A stretch of DNA of 64,000 bases from Streptomyces sp. DH24 (GTDB lineage Bacteria > Actinomycetota > Actinomycetes > Streptomycetales > Streptomycetaceae). Where the stretch lies: assembly GCF_029813775.1 (NCBI RefSeq), contig NZ_JARVKW010000032.1, forward strand, positions 1 to 64,000. The letters are read 5' to 3'. The notes below the pieces were generated by a model. The model searched no databases. It saw only the letters and a list, made by a program, of their open reading frames with translations, and was not told where the DNA came from. Shown here one piece after another: positions 23,665-32,368 of the stretch; positions within the stretch are counted from its first letter, which is position 1; each line of letters begins with the position of its first letter. Position numbers and translations under genes: made by a program.

Positions 23665-24305
23665 ACTGGCTCAACTCCGAGGCCTTCGTCGTCCTCGACC
23701 AGCCCATCAAGTGGTCGGACATGATCGGCAACGTCATCGGTCTGATCGCCCTCGCGCTCGGCTGGCGGCGCTCGATCTGGACCTGGCCCGCCCAGTTCGT
23801 CTCCGGGCTCATCCTCTTCGCGGCCTTCGCCACCGCCCACCTGTCCGGCAGCGCCGGCAAGCAGATCGTCGTCATGGTGGTCGCCGCCTACGGCTTCACG
23901 CAGTGGAACCGCGGCCGGCGGCAGGCCCAGGACGGCTCCGTCGCCGTCCGGTTCGCCACCTGGCGCGAGCGCGGCGTCCTGGCCGGCGCCGCCGCGCTCG
24001 GCACGCTCGCGGTCGGCGGCCTGTTCACCCTCTACCCGTCCCTGTCCTGGGACCCCTGGCCGGACGCCTACATCTTCGTCGGCACCGTCGTCGCCATGTA
24101 CGCCCAGGCACGCGGCATGGTCGAGTTCTGGTTCGCGTGGCTGCTCGTCGACCTGGTCGGCGTGCCGCTCAACTTCGCCAACGGCTTCGCCTTCTCCGGC
24201 TTCGTCTACATCGTCTACGGCGCGCTCGTCCTGTGGGGCCTGCGCGACTGGTGGCTGCGCTCCCGCGACGCGGCGCGGCCCGTCCCGGAAGGAGCGCCCG
24301 CATGA
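23661..24305 (+). CDS. ribM: Riboflavin transporter of the PnuC family (RibM)
   Basis: 214 residues, about 6-7 membrane spans, with PnuC-like features (WSDMIGNVIGLIALALGWRRSIWTWP, GFTQWNRGRR, GMVEFWFAWLLVDLVGVPLNF). PnuC proteins carry nicotinamide riboside, but a member inside an FMN-riboswitch rib operon is the RibM/PnuX type; in Streptomyces davawensis and corynebacteria that protein imports riboflavin and roseoflavin. The GTG start overlaps ribE, and the stop overlaps ribBA by ATGA. Confidence 0.88.
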   Translation: MNWLNSEAFVVLDQPIKWSDMIGNVIGLIALALGWRRSIWTWPAQFVSGLILFAAFATAHLSGSAGKQIVVMVVAAYGFTQWNRGRRQAQDGSVAVRFATWRERGVLAGAAALGTLAVGGLFTLYPSLSWDPWPDAYIFVGTVVAMYAQARGMVEFWFAWLLVDLVGVPLNFANGFAFSGFVYIVYGALVLWGLRDWWLRSRDAARPVPEGAPA

Positions 24306-25594
24306 CCGCGGCAACCGTTCTGTACAGCACCGACCCCTTCGAGGATTTCGCGCTCGACCCGGTCGAGCAGGCCATCGCCGACATCGCGGCCGGCCGCCCG
24401 GTCGTGGTCGTCGACGACGAGGACCGCGAGAACGAGGGCGACCTCGTCATCGCCGCCGAGAAGGCCACGCCCGAGATCGTCGCGTTCATGATGAGCGAGT
24501 GCCGCGGCCTGATCTGCGCCCCCATGGAGGGTGCCGAACTCGACCGGCTCCGCCTTCCGCAGATGGTCGACGACAACACCGAGTCGATGAAGACCGCGTT
24601 CACGGTCTCGGTCGACGCCTCCGCCGCCCACGGCGTCACCACCGGCATCTCCGCCGCCGACCGCGCCACCACCCTCCAACTGCTGGCGAGCGGCGCCGCC
24701 GAGCCGGACGACCTGGTGCGACCGGGCCACATCTTCCCGCTGCGCGCCCGCTCCGGCGGCGTCCTCGTGCGCGACGGCCACACCGAGGCCGCGGTCGACC
24801 TCGCCCGGCTCGCGGGCCTGCGCCCGGCCGGCGCCATCGTCGAGATCGCCGGCGAGGACGGCCGCATGCTCCGGCTGCCCGAACTGGTGCCGTTCGCCCG
24901 CAAGCACGGCCTGACGATCATCTCCATCGAGGACCTGATCGCCTACCGCCGCAGCTCCGAACCCACCGTCCGCCGCGAGGCCGAGGTCAACCTGCCCACC
25001 GCGCACGGCACCTTCACGGCGTACGGCTACCGCTCCACCGTCGACGGCGTCGAGCACGTCGCCCTCGTGCACGGCGAGATCGGCGACGGCGACGACGTCC
25101 TCGTCCGGGTCCACTCCGAATGCCTCACCGGCGACGTGTTCGGCTCCCAGCGCTGCGACTGCGGCCCCCAGCTGGACGCCTCCCTGGCCCGCATACAGTC
25201 CGAGGGCCGGGGCGTGGTGGTCTACCTGCGCGGCCACGAGGGCCGCGGCATCGGCCTGATGTCCAAGCTGCGCGCCTACGAACTCCAGGAGCGCGGCCGG
25301 GACACCCTCGACGCCAACCTGGAGCTCGGCCTGCCCGCCGACGCCCGCGACTACGGCGCCGGCGCCCAGATCCTCAAGGACCTCGGCGTGCGCGGCGTCC
25401 GTCTGATGACCAACAACCCCGACAAGACCGACGCCCTCGTCCGGCACGGCATCGAGGTCACCGGCCGCGAGCCCATGGCGGTGACCGCGGGCGAGCACAA
25501 CCTCCGCTACCTGCGCACCAAGCGGGACCGGATGGGCCACGACCTGCCCTGGCTGGACACGGCTGCCCCCGTGTCGGCCTGCGGCAACCAGTAA
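24302..25594 (+). CDS. ribBA: Bifunctional 3,4-dihydroxy-2-butanone-4-P synthase / GTP cyclohydrolase II
   Basis: 430 residues. The N-terminal DHBP synthase domain has the acidic loop VVDDEDRENEGDLV (38-47) and HGVTTGISAADRATT. The C-terminal GTP cyclohydrolase II domain has zinc ligands Cys274, Cys285 and Cys287 in SECLTGDVFGSQRCDCG, then YLRGHEGRGIGL and LMTNNPDK. The two products, from ribulose-5-P and GTP, feed the lumazine pathway. ATG 24302 overlaps the ribM stop. Confidence 0.96.
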   Translation: MTAATVLYSTDPFEDFALDPVEQAIADIAAGRPVVVVDDEDRENEGDLVIAAEKATPEIVAFMMSECRGLICAPMEGAELDRLRLPQMVDDNTESMKTAFTVSVDASAAHGVTTGISAADRATTLQLLASGAAEPDDLVRPGHIFPLRARSGGVLVRDGHTEAAVDLARLAGLRPAGAIVEIAGEDGRMLRLPELVPFARKHGLTIISIEDLIAYRRSSEPTVRREAEVNLPTAHGTFTAYGYRSTVDGVEHVALVHGEIGDGDDVLVRVHSECLTGDVFGSQRCDCGPQLDASLARIQSEGRGVVVYLRGHEGRGIGLMSKLRAYELQERGRDTLDANLELGLPADARDYGAGAQILKDLGVRGVRLMTNNPDKTDALVRHGIEVTGREPMAVTAGEHNLRYLRTKRDRMGHDLPWLDTAAPVSACGNQ

Positions 25595-25665
25595 CAGCAC
25601 GCCGGGCGACGGCACCGGCGACAGCACAGCGAAACAGCACACCAGGCACCGAGGAGACGAAGAAC

Positions 25666-26151
25666 GTGAGCGGCAAGGGCGCACCGGAACTGTCCGTACA
25701 GAACGTCGGGGACCTCAGGGTCGCCGTCATCGCGGCGCAGTGGCACGACAAGGTGATGGACGGCCTGGTGGACGGCGCCCTGCGCGCCCTGCGCGAACTC
25801 GGCATCGACGAGCCGACCCTGCTGCGCGTCCCGGGCAGCTTCGAGCTCCCCGTGGTCGCCAAGGTCCTCGCCGGGCGCGGCTACGACGCGATCGTCGCCC
25901 TCGGCGTCGTCATCCGCGGCGGCACCCCCCACTTCGAGTACGTCTGCCAGGGCGTCACGCAGGGCCTCACCCAGGTGTCCGTCGAGACCGGCGTTCCCGT
26001 CGGCTTCGGCGTGCTGACCTGCGACACCGAGGAGCAGGCCCTGGACCGCGCCGGTCTGCCCGGCTCGAACGAGGACAAGGGACACGAGGCGGTGACGGCC
26101 GCCGTGGCGACCGCTGCCACGCTGCGTTCGGTATCCGAACCCTGGCGCTGA
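25666..26151 (+). CDS. ribH: 6,7-dimethyl-8-ribityllumazine synthase
   Basis: 161 residues, full length. Substrate motifs are PGSFELPVVAK and ALGVVIRGGTPHFEYVCQGVTQG, with the catalytic His in TPHFEYV. GAGGAG lies 9 nt before the GTG. It completes the order ribE-ribM-ribBA-ribH. No ribD/ribG is present in the window, so that step must be encoded elsewhere. Confidence 0.96.
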   Translation: MSGKGAPELSVQNVGDLRVAVIAAQWHDKVMDGLVDGALRALRELGIDEPTLLRVPGSFELPVVAKVLAGRGYDAIVALGVVIRGGTPHFEYVCQGVTQGLTQVSVETGVPVGFGVLTCDTEEQALDRAGLPGSNEDKGHEAVTAAVATAATLRSVSEPWR

Positions 26152-26169
26152 GCCACCTCCAAGAGCGCG

Positions 26170-26175
26170 TAGGGT
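26170..26175 (+). promoter_or_regulatory. Candidate -10 box for hisE
   Basis: TAGGGT lies 10 nt before the hisE ATG, a distance compatible with a leaderless or near-leaderless transcript. No clear -35. Confidence 0.3.
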
Positions 26176-26185
26176 TAGCAGCACC

Positions 26186-26458
26186 ATGTCCAAGAAGACG
26201 TTCGAGGAGCTCTTCACCGAGCTCCAGCACAAGGCCGCCCACGGCGATCCCGCCACCTCCCGCACCGCGGAACTGGTGGACAAGGGCGTACACGCCATCG
26301 GCAAGAAGGTCGTCGAAGAGGCCGCCGAGGTCTGGATGGCCGCCGAGTACGAGGGCAAGGAAGCGGCCGCCGAGGAGATCTCGCAGCTGCTGTACCACGT
26401 CCAGGTGATGATGGTCGCCCGCGGGATCTCCCTGGACGACGTCTACGCCCACCTCTGA
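26186..26458 (+). CDS. hisE: Phosphoribosyl-ATP pyrophosphatase
   Basis: Second step of histidine synthesis. It is 90 residues, a stand-alone HisE (not fused to HisI). The MazG-like metal motif is KKVVEEAAEVWMAAEYEGKEAAAEEISQLLYH, with the EExxE and ExxD-like acidic pairs. The gene for the first enzyme, hisG, follows 45 bp later. It is separated from ribH by only 34 bp, so partial read-through from the rib operon is possible. Confidence 0.95.
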   Translation: MSKKTFEELFTELQHKAAHGDPATSRTAELVDKGVHAIGKKVVEEAAEVWMAAEYEGKEAAAEEISQLLYHVQVMMVARGISLDDVYAHL

Positions 26459-26503
26459 ACCGCACCCGTTCCCACCCCACACCACGCGAAGGAAGCCGAC
26501 CTC

Positions 26504-27352
26504 ATGCTGCGCATCGCCATCCCCAACAAGGGTTCCCTCTCCGGACCTGCGGGGGAGATGCTGCATGAGGCCGGCTACCAGCAGCGCCGCGAGTCCAAGG
26601 AACTGCGCATCGTCGACCCGGAGAACGAGGTCGAGTTCTTCTACCTCCGCCCCCGCGACATCGCGATCTACGTCTCCTCCGGCAAGCTCGACATCGGCAT
26701 CACCGGCCGCGACCTGCTGATCGACTCCGGCGCCAACGCCGAGGAGATCCTCCCGCTCGGCTTCGCCCGCTCCACGTTCCGCTACGCCACCAAGCCCGGC
26801 ACCGCGAGCGGCGTCACGGACCTGAACGGCATGACGGTCGCCACCTCCTACGAGGGCATCGTCGCCAAGCACCTCGCCGACAACGGCATCGACGCCTCCG
26901 TCGTCCACCTCGACGGCGCCGTGGAGACCGCCATCGAACTGGGCGTCGCCGAGGTCATCGCGGACGTCGTGGAGACCGGCACCTCGCTGCGCAACGCGGG
27001 CCTGGAGGTCATCGGCGAGCCGATCATGAAGTCCGAGGCCGTCGTCATCCGCCGCACCGGCTCGGACCCCGACGAGCCCAAGGTGCAGCAGTTCCTGCGC
27101 CGCCTCCAGGGCGTCCTGGTGGCCCGGACGTACGTGATGATGGACTACGACTGCCGGGTCGAGCAGCTGGAGAAGGCCGTCGCGCTGACCCCCGGCCTGG
27201 AGTCCCCGACCGTGTCCCCGCTGCACAACGAGGGCTGGGTCGCCGTCCGGGCGATGGTCCCCGCCAAGGAGGCGCAGCGGATCATGGACGACCTGTACGA
27301 GATCGGCGCCCGCGCCATCCTCACGACGGCCATCCACGCCTGCCGGCTCTGA
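26504..27352 (+). CDS. hisG: ATP phosphoribosyltransferase, long form
   Basis: First, feedback-inhibited step of histidine synthesis. It is 282 residues, so it is the long (HisG_L) form with a C-terminal regulatory ACT-like domain (about 210-282; DYDCRVEQLEKAVALTPGLESPTVSP). The catalytic domain shows RIAIPNKGSLSGPA, DIGITGRDLL and the PRPP loop GVAEVIADVVETGTSLRNAGLEV. AAGGAAG precedes the ATG. Confidence 0.96.
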   Translation: MLRIAIPNKGSLSGPAGEMLHEAGYQQRRESKELRIVDPENEVEFFYLRPRDIAIYVSSGKLDIGITGRDLLIDSGANAEEILPLGFARSTFRYATKPGTASGVTDLNGMTVATSYEGIVAKHLADNGIDASVVHLDGAVETAIELGVAEVIADVVETGTSLRNAGLEVIGEPIMKSEAVVIRRTGSDPDEPKVQQFLRRLQGVLVARTYVMMDYDCRVEQLEKAVALTPGLESPTVSPLHNEGWVAVRAMVPAKEAQRIMDDLYEIGARAILTTAIHACRL

Positions 27353-27363
27353 AGGACGCCCCG

Positions 27364-27819
27364 ATGTCCGATCTGCCCGACCTTCCCGTCACGTTCCGGC
27401 CTGCCCGGACCCGAGGGATCATGCTCACCGCGGCCGTCGCGATCTTCGTGGTCGTCACGGCCGTCGGCCTGCTGCTGAAGCCGCTCGGACCGGGGGAGCG
27501 CGCCAGCTTCGTCCTGACGGCGGCCCTGCTCGCCGGTGTGATGCTGGTGCTGGCCCGGCCGAAGGTCCTCGCCGAGGAGTCCGGCGTCACCGTCGTCAAC
27601 CTGACCACCAAGCGGCGCCTGGAGTGGGCGGAGATCGTGTCGGTGAACCTCCGGCCCGGTGACCCGTGGGTGTTCCTGAACCTCAGCGACGGCACCAGCC
27701 TGCCCGCGCTCGGCATCCAGCCGGGCATCGCCCGGGAGCGCGCCGTCGCCGACGCGCGGGCGCTCAGGGCGCTCGTCGAAGCCCGGTCCGGCGCCGGTCC
27801 CGAGGCCCCGCGGGGCTGA
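27364..27819 (+). CDS. PH-domain-like membrane protein
   Basis: 151 residues. Two hydrophobic segments (about 20-37 and 48-62) are followed by a short bacterial PH-like region: VLAEESGVTVVNLTTKRRLEWAEIVSVNLRPGDPWVFLNLSDGTSLPALGIQ. It starts 11 bp after hisG and so probably belongs to the his transcript. Such genes follow hisG in other Streptomyces; the role is unknown. Confidence 0.8.
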   Translation: MSDLPDLPVTFRPARTRGIMLTAAVAIFVVVTAVGLLLKPLGPGERASFVLTAALLAGVMLVLARPKVLAEESGVTVVNLTTKRRLEWAEIVSVNLRPGDPWVFLNLSDGTSLPALGIQPGIARERAVADARALRALVEARSGAGPEAPRG

Positions 27820-27922
27820 CGCGGACCACACCGGCGCCCGCCGGAGGCCCGCCCGGCTCCGATCGGCCTCCGATCGGAGCCGCCCACCCTGCCGCACTTG
27901 CCCCTGTCTTGAATATTCTGTC

Positions 27923-27950
27923 GGCGGAGGCGTGTCGTCGCGCCTCCGCC
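27923..27950. terminator. Hairpin in the leader before the CNNM/CBS pair
   Basis: GGCGGAGGCG (27923-27932) and CGCCTCCGCC (27941-27950) form a perfect 10-bp stem with an 8-nt loop. It could terminate the his transcript or fold in the leader of the next operon. Confidence 0.5.
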
Positions 27951-28056
27951 CCTGTCGCCCCGCCCGGTGCCCAGGGGCTCCAGCTATCCGAGGAGTGACC
28001 CTCTCCGGCGATGGACGGATCGTCCTGCAGTACCTGCGCCGCCCCCTGCCGACATA

Positions 28057-28075
28057 GCGCGGACCCGGTCCGCGC
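28057..28075. promoter_or_regulatory. Palindrome just upstream of the first CNNM/CBS gene
   Basis: GCGCGGACC-C-GGTCCGCGC is a perfect 9+1+9 palindrome ending 21 bp before the ATG and just upstream of its GGAGG. Confidence 0.35.
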
Positions 28076-28096
28076 CCACGCGGAGGCGGCGGCATC

Positions 28097-29443
28097 ATGA
28101 CCATCCCCCTGCTGCTCCTGGCAGCCGCGTTCCTGCTCATCCTCGCCAACGGCTTCTTCGTCGCGGCCGAGTTCGGCCTGGTGACCGTCGAACGCGCCGA
28201 GGCCGAACAGGCCGCCGCCGACGGCGACCGACGCGCCCGCCGGGTCGTCGAGTCGCTCAGGGAGCTGTCCTTCCAGCTCTCCGGCACCCAACTCGGCATC
28301 ACCATCACCTCCCTCGTCGTCGGCATGCTCGCCCAACCGGCGCTGGCCGCCGTGCTCAGCGGCCCCGTCACCGCGGTCGGCGTGCCCGACGGCGCGGTGT
28401 CCGGCGTGGCCGTCGTCGTCGGCATGCTGCTGGCCTCGGCCGTGCAGATGGTGATCGGCGAACTCGTGCCCAAGAACTGGGCGGTGTCCCGGCCCATGCA
28501 GGTCGCGCGCTTCGTCGCCGGCCCGCAGCACGCCTTCGCGCGCCTGTTCCGCCCGGTGATCGCCGGGCTCAACGCCGTCGCGAACCGGCTCGTACGCGCC
28601 CTCGGCTTCGAGCCCGCCGACGAACTGGCCTCCGCCCGCACCCCGGGCGAACTGGTCTCCCTGGCCCGGCACTCCGCCCGGGCCGGCGCCCTGGAACAGG
28701 ACACGGCCGACCTGTTCGTCCGCACCCTGTCCCTGGGCGAGCTGACCGCGCAGCACGTGATGACCCCGCGTGTGAAGGTCAGCGCCCTGCAGTCGTCGGC
28801 GACCGCCGAGGACGTCGTCAACCTCACCCGGGCCACCGGACTGTCCCGCTTCCCCGTGTACCGGGAGAAGATCGACGAGATCGTCGGCATGGTCCACCTC
28901 AAGGACGCCCTGGCCGTGCCCGTGGGCGACCGGCTGCGCACCCCCGTGGGCCGCATCGCCCGCCCGGCCCTCCTCGTCCCCGAGACACTGCCCGTACGGC
29001 CGCTGCTCACCCGGCTGCGCAGCGAGCAGCCCATCGCGGTCGTCGTGGACGAGTACGGCGGCACCGCCGGCGTCGTCACGCTGGAGGACATCGTCGAGGA
29101 GATCGTCGGCGAGGTGCGCGACGAGCACGACGGGCACGACCTGCCCGAACTCGCCGCCGTCCCGCCCGAGGACGGCAGGCCCGCCTGGGACGCCGACGGC
29201 GGCTGCCGCGTCGACGTGCTCCGGCGCATCGGCCTCACCGCGCCCGAAGGCCCGTACGAGACGGTCGCCGGCCTGGTCGCCGACCTGCTCGGCCGGATCC
29301 CGGCCGTCGGCGACAAGGCCGAACTGCCCGGCTGGCGGCTGTCGGTGCGCCAGGTCGGCCACTACCGCGCCGAGCGGGTACGGATCGTGCGGACGGCTCC
29401 CGTCGTGGAGTCGACCGCCCCGGCCGTGGAGGCGGCCCGATGA
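28097..29443 (+). CDS. CNNM/CorC-type membrane protein with CBS pair
   Basis: 448 residues. The N-terminal DUF21/CNNM membrane domain (ANGFFVAAEFGLVTVERAEAEQ, about 1-200) is followed by two CBS domains (AQHVMTPRVKVSAL to RSEQPIAVVVDEYGGTAGVVTLEDIVEEIVGEV) and a C-terminal CorC_HlyC domain. The family is linked to Mg2+/Co2+ export; older annotations call it hemolysin. GGAGG precedes the ATG. It overlaps the next, shorter paralogue by ATGA. Confidence 0.9.
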   Translation: MTIPLLLLAAAFLLILANGFFVAAEFGLVTVERAEAEQAAADGDRRARRVVESLRELSFQLSGTQLGITITSLVVGMLAQPALAAVLSGPVTAVGVPDGAVSGVAVVVGMLLASAVQMVIGELVPKNWAVSRPMQVARFVAGPQHAFARLFRPVIAGLNAVANRLVRALGFEPADELASARTPGELVSLARHSARAGALEQDTADLFVRTLSLGELTAQHVMTPRVKVSALQSSATAEDVVNLTRATGLSRFPVYREKIDEIVGMVHLKDALAVPVGDRLRTPVGRIARPALLVPETLPVRPLLTRLRSEQPIAVVVDEYGGTAGVVTLEDIVEEIVGEVRDEHDGHDLPELAAVPPEDGRPAWDADGGCRVDVLRRIGLTAPEGPYETVAGLVADLLGRIPAVGDKAELPGWRLSVRQVGHYRAERVRIVRTAPVVESTAPAVEAAR

Positions 29444-30477
29444 GTGTGCTGCAACTGCTCTTCGCCGCGCTGCTCGTGCTCGCCAACGGCTTCTTCGTGG
29501 GCGCCGAGTTCGCGCTCGTCTCCGTGCGCCGCAGCCAGATCGAACCGCTCGGCACGGCACGGGCCCGCCAGGTCCTGCACGGTCTGGAGCGCCTGCCCCA
29601 GATGATGGCCGCCGCCCAGTTCGGCATCACCGTCTGCTCGCTGACCCTCGGCGCGGTCGCCGAGCCGACGGTGGCGCACCTGCTGGAGCCGGTCTTCGCC
29701 TGGGTCCACCTGCCGCACGCGATGATCCACCCGCTGGGTTACGTCATCGCCCTCGCCACCGTCGTCTTCTTCCACCTCGTCATCGGCGAGATGGTCCCGA
29801 AGAACCTGGCGATGGCGGCGCCGGAGAAGGCCGCGCTGTGGCTCGGCCCCGGCCTGGTCGCCTTCGCCCGCCTGTGCGGGCCGGTCACGGTGGCGCTCGG
29901 CGCCTGCGCCCAGGGCGTCCTCAGGCTGTTCCGGGTCGAGCCGAAGGACGAGGTCGAGGCCGTCTTCACGAGCGAGCAGCTCAACCGGCTGGTGGAGGAC
30001 TCCGGCCAGGCCGGCCTCCTCGACCCGGAGGAGCAGGAACGCCTGGAGGACGCTCTCGAACTGGGCTCCCGACCCGTCACGGACGTCCTGCTCAAGCGCG
30101 AGTCACTGGTCACGGTCAGCCCGTCGGTCACGCCCGGCCGGATCGTCGAGCTCACCGCGCGCACCGGGTACTCCCGCTTCCCGATCGCCGCGGACGGCGG
30201 CGCCTTCATGGGCTACCTGCACGTGAAGGACGTCCTTGACCTGGAGGACTCCGAGCGCGCGGTGCCCCAGCAGATCTGGCGTCCCATGACCACGCTCAGG
30301 CCGGAACTCCCCCTGGACGACGCCCTGACGGTGATGCGCAGGGCGGCCACCCACCTGGCCCAGGTCACGGACGCCTCCGGTCGCGTCCTCGGCCTGGTCG
30401 CCCTGGAGGACGTCCTGGAACTGCTGGTGGGCGAGGTCCGCGACCCGGCCCACCGGGAGGCGCTGACGGCGACCTAG
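29440..30477 (+). CDS. Second CNNM/CBS protein, lacking the CorC_HlyC domain
   Basis: 345 residues. Same DUF21 membrane start (LANGFFVGAEFALVSVRRSQIE) and CBS pair (RPVTDVLLKRESLVTVSP to LGLVALEDVLELLVGEV), but it ends 12 residues after the last CBS motif, so the C-terminal CorC domain of its upstream neighbour is absent. The 4-bp ATGA overlap suggests the two subunits are made in fixed ratio and may pair (inference). Confidence 0.9.
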   Translation: MSVLQLLFAALLVLANGFFVGAEFALVSVRRSQIEPLGTARARQVLHGLERLPQMMAAAQFGITVCSLTLGAVAEPTVAHLLEPVFAWVHLPHAMIHPLGYVIALATVVFFHLVIGEMVPKNLAMAAPEKAALWLGPGLVAFARLCGPVTVALGACAQGVLRLFRVEPKDEVEAVFTSEQLNRLVEDSGQAGLLDPEEQERLEDALELGSRPVTDVLLKRESLVTVSPSVTPGRIVELTARTGYSRFPIAADGGAFMGYLHVKDVLDLEDSERAVPQQIWRPMTTLRPELPLDDALTVMRRAATHLAQVTDASGRVLGLVALEDVLELLVGEVRDPAHREALTAT

Positions 30478-30511
30478 TGCGCGGACGGACACCGCTGCTC
30501 GGGGCGGCACC

Positions 30512-32368
30512 TCAGAGGGCCGAGGGGTCCTGCGGTCCCCGCCCCGACAGCACTTCCCCGTACGCCTGCATGAGGTCCGGCAACCGCAGGGTGGCCAGAT
30601 CCTCCCGGGTCAGCACTCCCGGGTACGCGGACAACCGCAGATCCCGGTAGGCGCAGCTCTTCTCGTACAGCGTCCGCAGGAACCGCCCGTTGCCCAGCTC
30701 GTCGATCCAGCCCTGGTCGACGACGTGCCCGGCCAGCGCCCGCAGCTCGTCCAGCGCCTCCGCGTCCCACTCGTCGCCGTTCTCCGCGGCGAGGACCTTG
30801 CCGATCTCGGTGAGCTCCGCCGGCCGGTACGAGGGGAAGTCGACGCGCGTCGTGAAGCGGGAGGACAGCCCCGGGTTGGCGGCGAGCAGCCGGTCCATGC
30901 CCTCCGGGTACCCGGCGAGGATCACCACGAGATGGTCCCGGTTGTCCTCGGCCCGCTTCAGCAGCACCTGCAACGCCTCGTCCCCGTACGCGTCGCCCTT
31001 GCCGTACCCGGAGTTGGACAGTGAGTACGCCTCGTCGACGAAGAGGACCCCGCCGAGCGCGGAGTCGATCAGCTCGTTGGCCTTCACGGCCGTCTGCCCG
31101 AGGTACTCGCCGACGAGGTCGGCCCGCTGCGCCTCCACGAGGTGGTCCCCGCCGAGCAGCCCGAGGGCGTAGAAGACCCGGCCCAGGATGCGGGCCACCG
31201 TGGTCTTGCCGGTGCCGGACGGGCCGGAGAAGACGAAGTGCCGCTTGGGCGGCTGCACGGGCAGCCCCTGCCCGGCCCGCAGCCTGGCCATGTTCAACTG
31301 CGCCGACAGCGCCTTGACCTGGCGCTTGACGGGCTCCAGGCCCACCATGCGCTCCAGCTCGGCGAGCGCCTCCCGCAGCAGCTCCGGGTCGGTGGGTCCC
31401 GAGGGCAGCGACTGCGCGGGCGGGCCGGTCTTCTCGCGCACCGCCCGGTCCGGGACCGACGGCAGGGGAGCGGACGGCGGCGGGCCCGGCTTGAGGTCGC
31501 GCCCCTCGGTGCCGTACAGCGGGTCGAGGAGGTCCGGGCCGTCCACGATGTCCTGGCCGGCGCCGGTCAGCGTGATCGCCGCGAGGTCGGCGGGGTCGTC
31601 GTACCCGTCGCCCTCGGCGATCGCCGCGAGCCGCGCGGAGGTGTCCATGAACGCCGGGTCGACGCGGTGCACCGCCCGGTACAGGGGGAGGGCCGCCGCC
31701 GACCGGCCGGTGCCCTCGTGGGCGCGGGCCAGCCAGTAGCGCAGTTCCTTGCGCTGGGGCTGCTCGCTGCGGCAGCGCATCAGGGCCGCCGACAGCAGCG
31801 GTTCGGCCTGTCCGTACATCTCCAGGCGCACCCGGGCCATGCCGCCGAACAGGCCCGCCTCGATGCCGAGCAGCGGGTCGTCGAGGAGCGGGTCGGTGTG
31901 CCGGACGAGCTGTTCCCAGTCCTTGACGAGGTAGGCGCGGCAGGCGTGCAGGAAGCGGACCTGGGGGTCGGTGTCGACGGGCGGCAGGCCCGCGAGCGCC
32001 CGGTCCAGCTCGGGTACGTGCCGGCCGTCCAGCCAGTGCGAGGCGTGCGCGAGCAGCAGGTCCCGGGGGCTCTCCAGGACGGGCTGCACCCACCAGCCCA
32101 GCCAGTACCAGGAGTTGAGGGAGCGGCGGTGCCGGGCGCGCTGCTCGCCGAAGCGGTCCCGGTGCCGGTGCATCCGCAGCAGCGCGGTCGTCGTGTCGAC
32201 GCGCAGCGCGTGCAGCCCGAGCCAGCCGTCCGCCATCGCCGGGTCCAGTCGCACCGCCGTCCGGAACTCCTCCTCGGCCTGCGGATACGCGCCCATGGTG
32301 TAGGCGTCCACGCCTCTCAGCCAGGCGAGGTCGGCCGGGCCCTCGGGGCCCTGGGTGCCGAAGTCCAT
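30512..32368 (-). CDS. EccA-like AAA+ ATPase with TPR N-terminus (CbxX/CfqX family)
   Basis: 618 residues. The N-terminal 300 residues are TPR-like helices (YTMGAYPQAEEEFRTAVRLDPAMADGWLGLHALR). The C-terminal AAA domain has Walker A GPSGTGKT (about 382-389), Walker B GVLFVDEAY (Asp445-Glu446), and an arginine finger in SSRFTTRVDF. This is the layout of EccA from type VII secretion, but no Esx, EccB-E or mycosin genes are nearby. ATG 32368 has GGGGGA 5 nt upstream. Confidence 0.85.
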   Translation of the reverse strand: MDFGTQGPEGPADLAWLRGVDAYTMGAYPQAEEEFRTAVRLDPAMADGWLGLHALRVDTTTALLRMHRHRDRFGEQRARHRRSLNSWYWLGWWVQPVLESPRDLLLAHASHWLDGRHVPELDRALAGLPPVDTDPQVRFLHACRAYLVKDWEQLVRHTDPLLDDPLLGIEAGLFGGMARVRLEMYGQAEPLLSAALMRCRSEQPQRKELRYWLARAHEGTGRSAAALPLYRAVHRVDPAFMDTSARLAAIAEGDGYDDPADLAAITLTGAGQDIVDGPDLLDPLYGTEGRDLKPGPPPSAPLPSVPDRAVREKTGPPAQSLPSGPTDPELLREALAELERMVGLEPVKRQVKALSAQLNMARLRAGQGLPVQPPKRHFVFSGPSGTGKTTVARILGRVFYALGLLGGDHLVEAQRADLVGEYLGQTAVKANELIDSALGGVLFVDEAYSLSNSGYGKGDAYGDEALQVLLKRAEDNRDHLVVILAGYPEGMDRLLAANPGLSSRFTTRVDFPSYRPAELTEIGKVLAAENGDEWDAEALDELRALAGHVVDQGWIDELGNGRFLRTLYEKSCAYRDLRLSAYPGVLTREDLATLRLPDLMQAYGEVLSGRGPQDPSAL

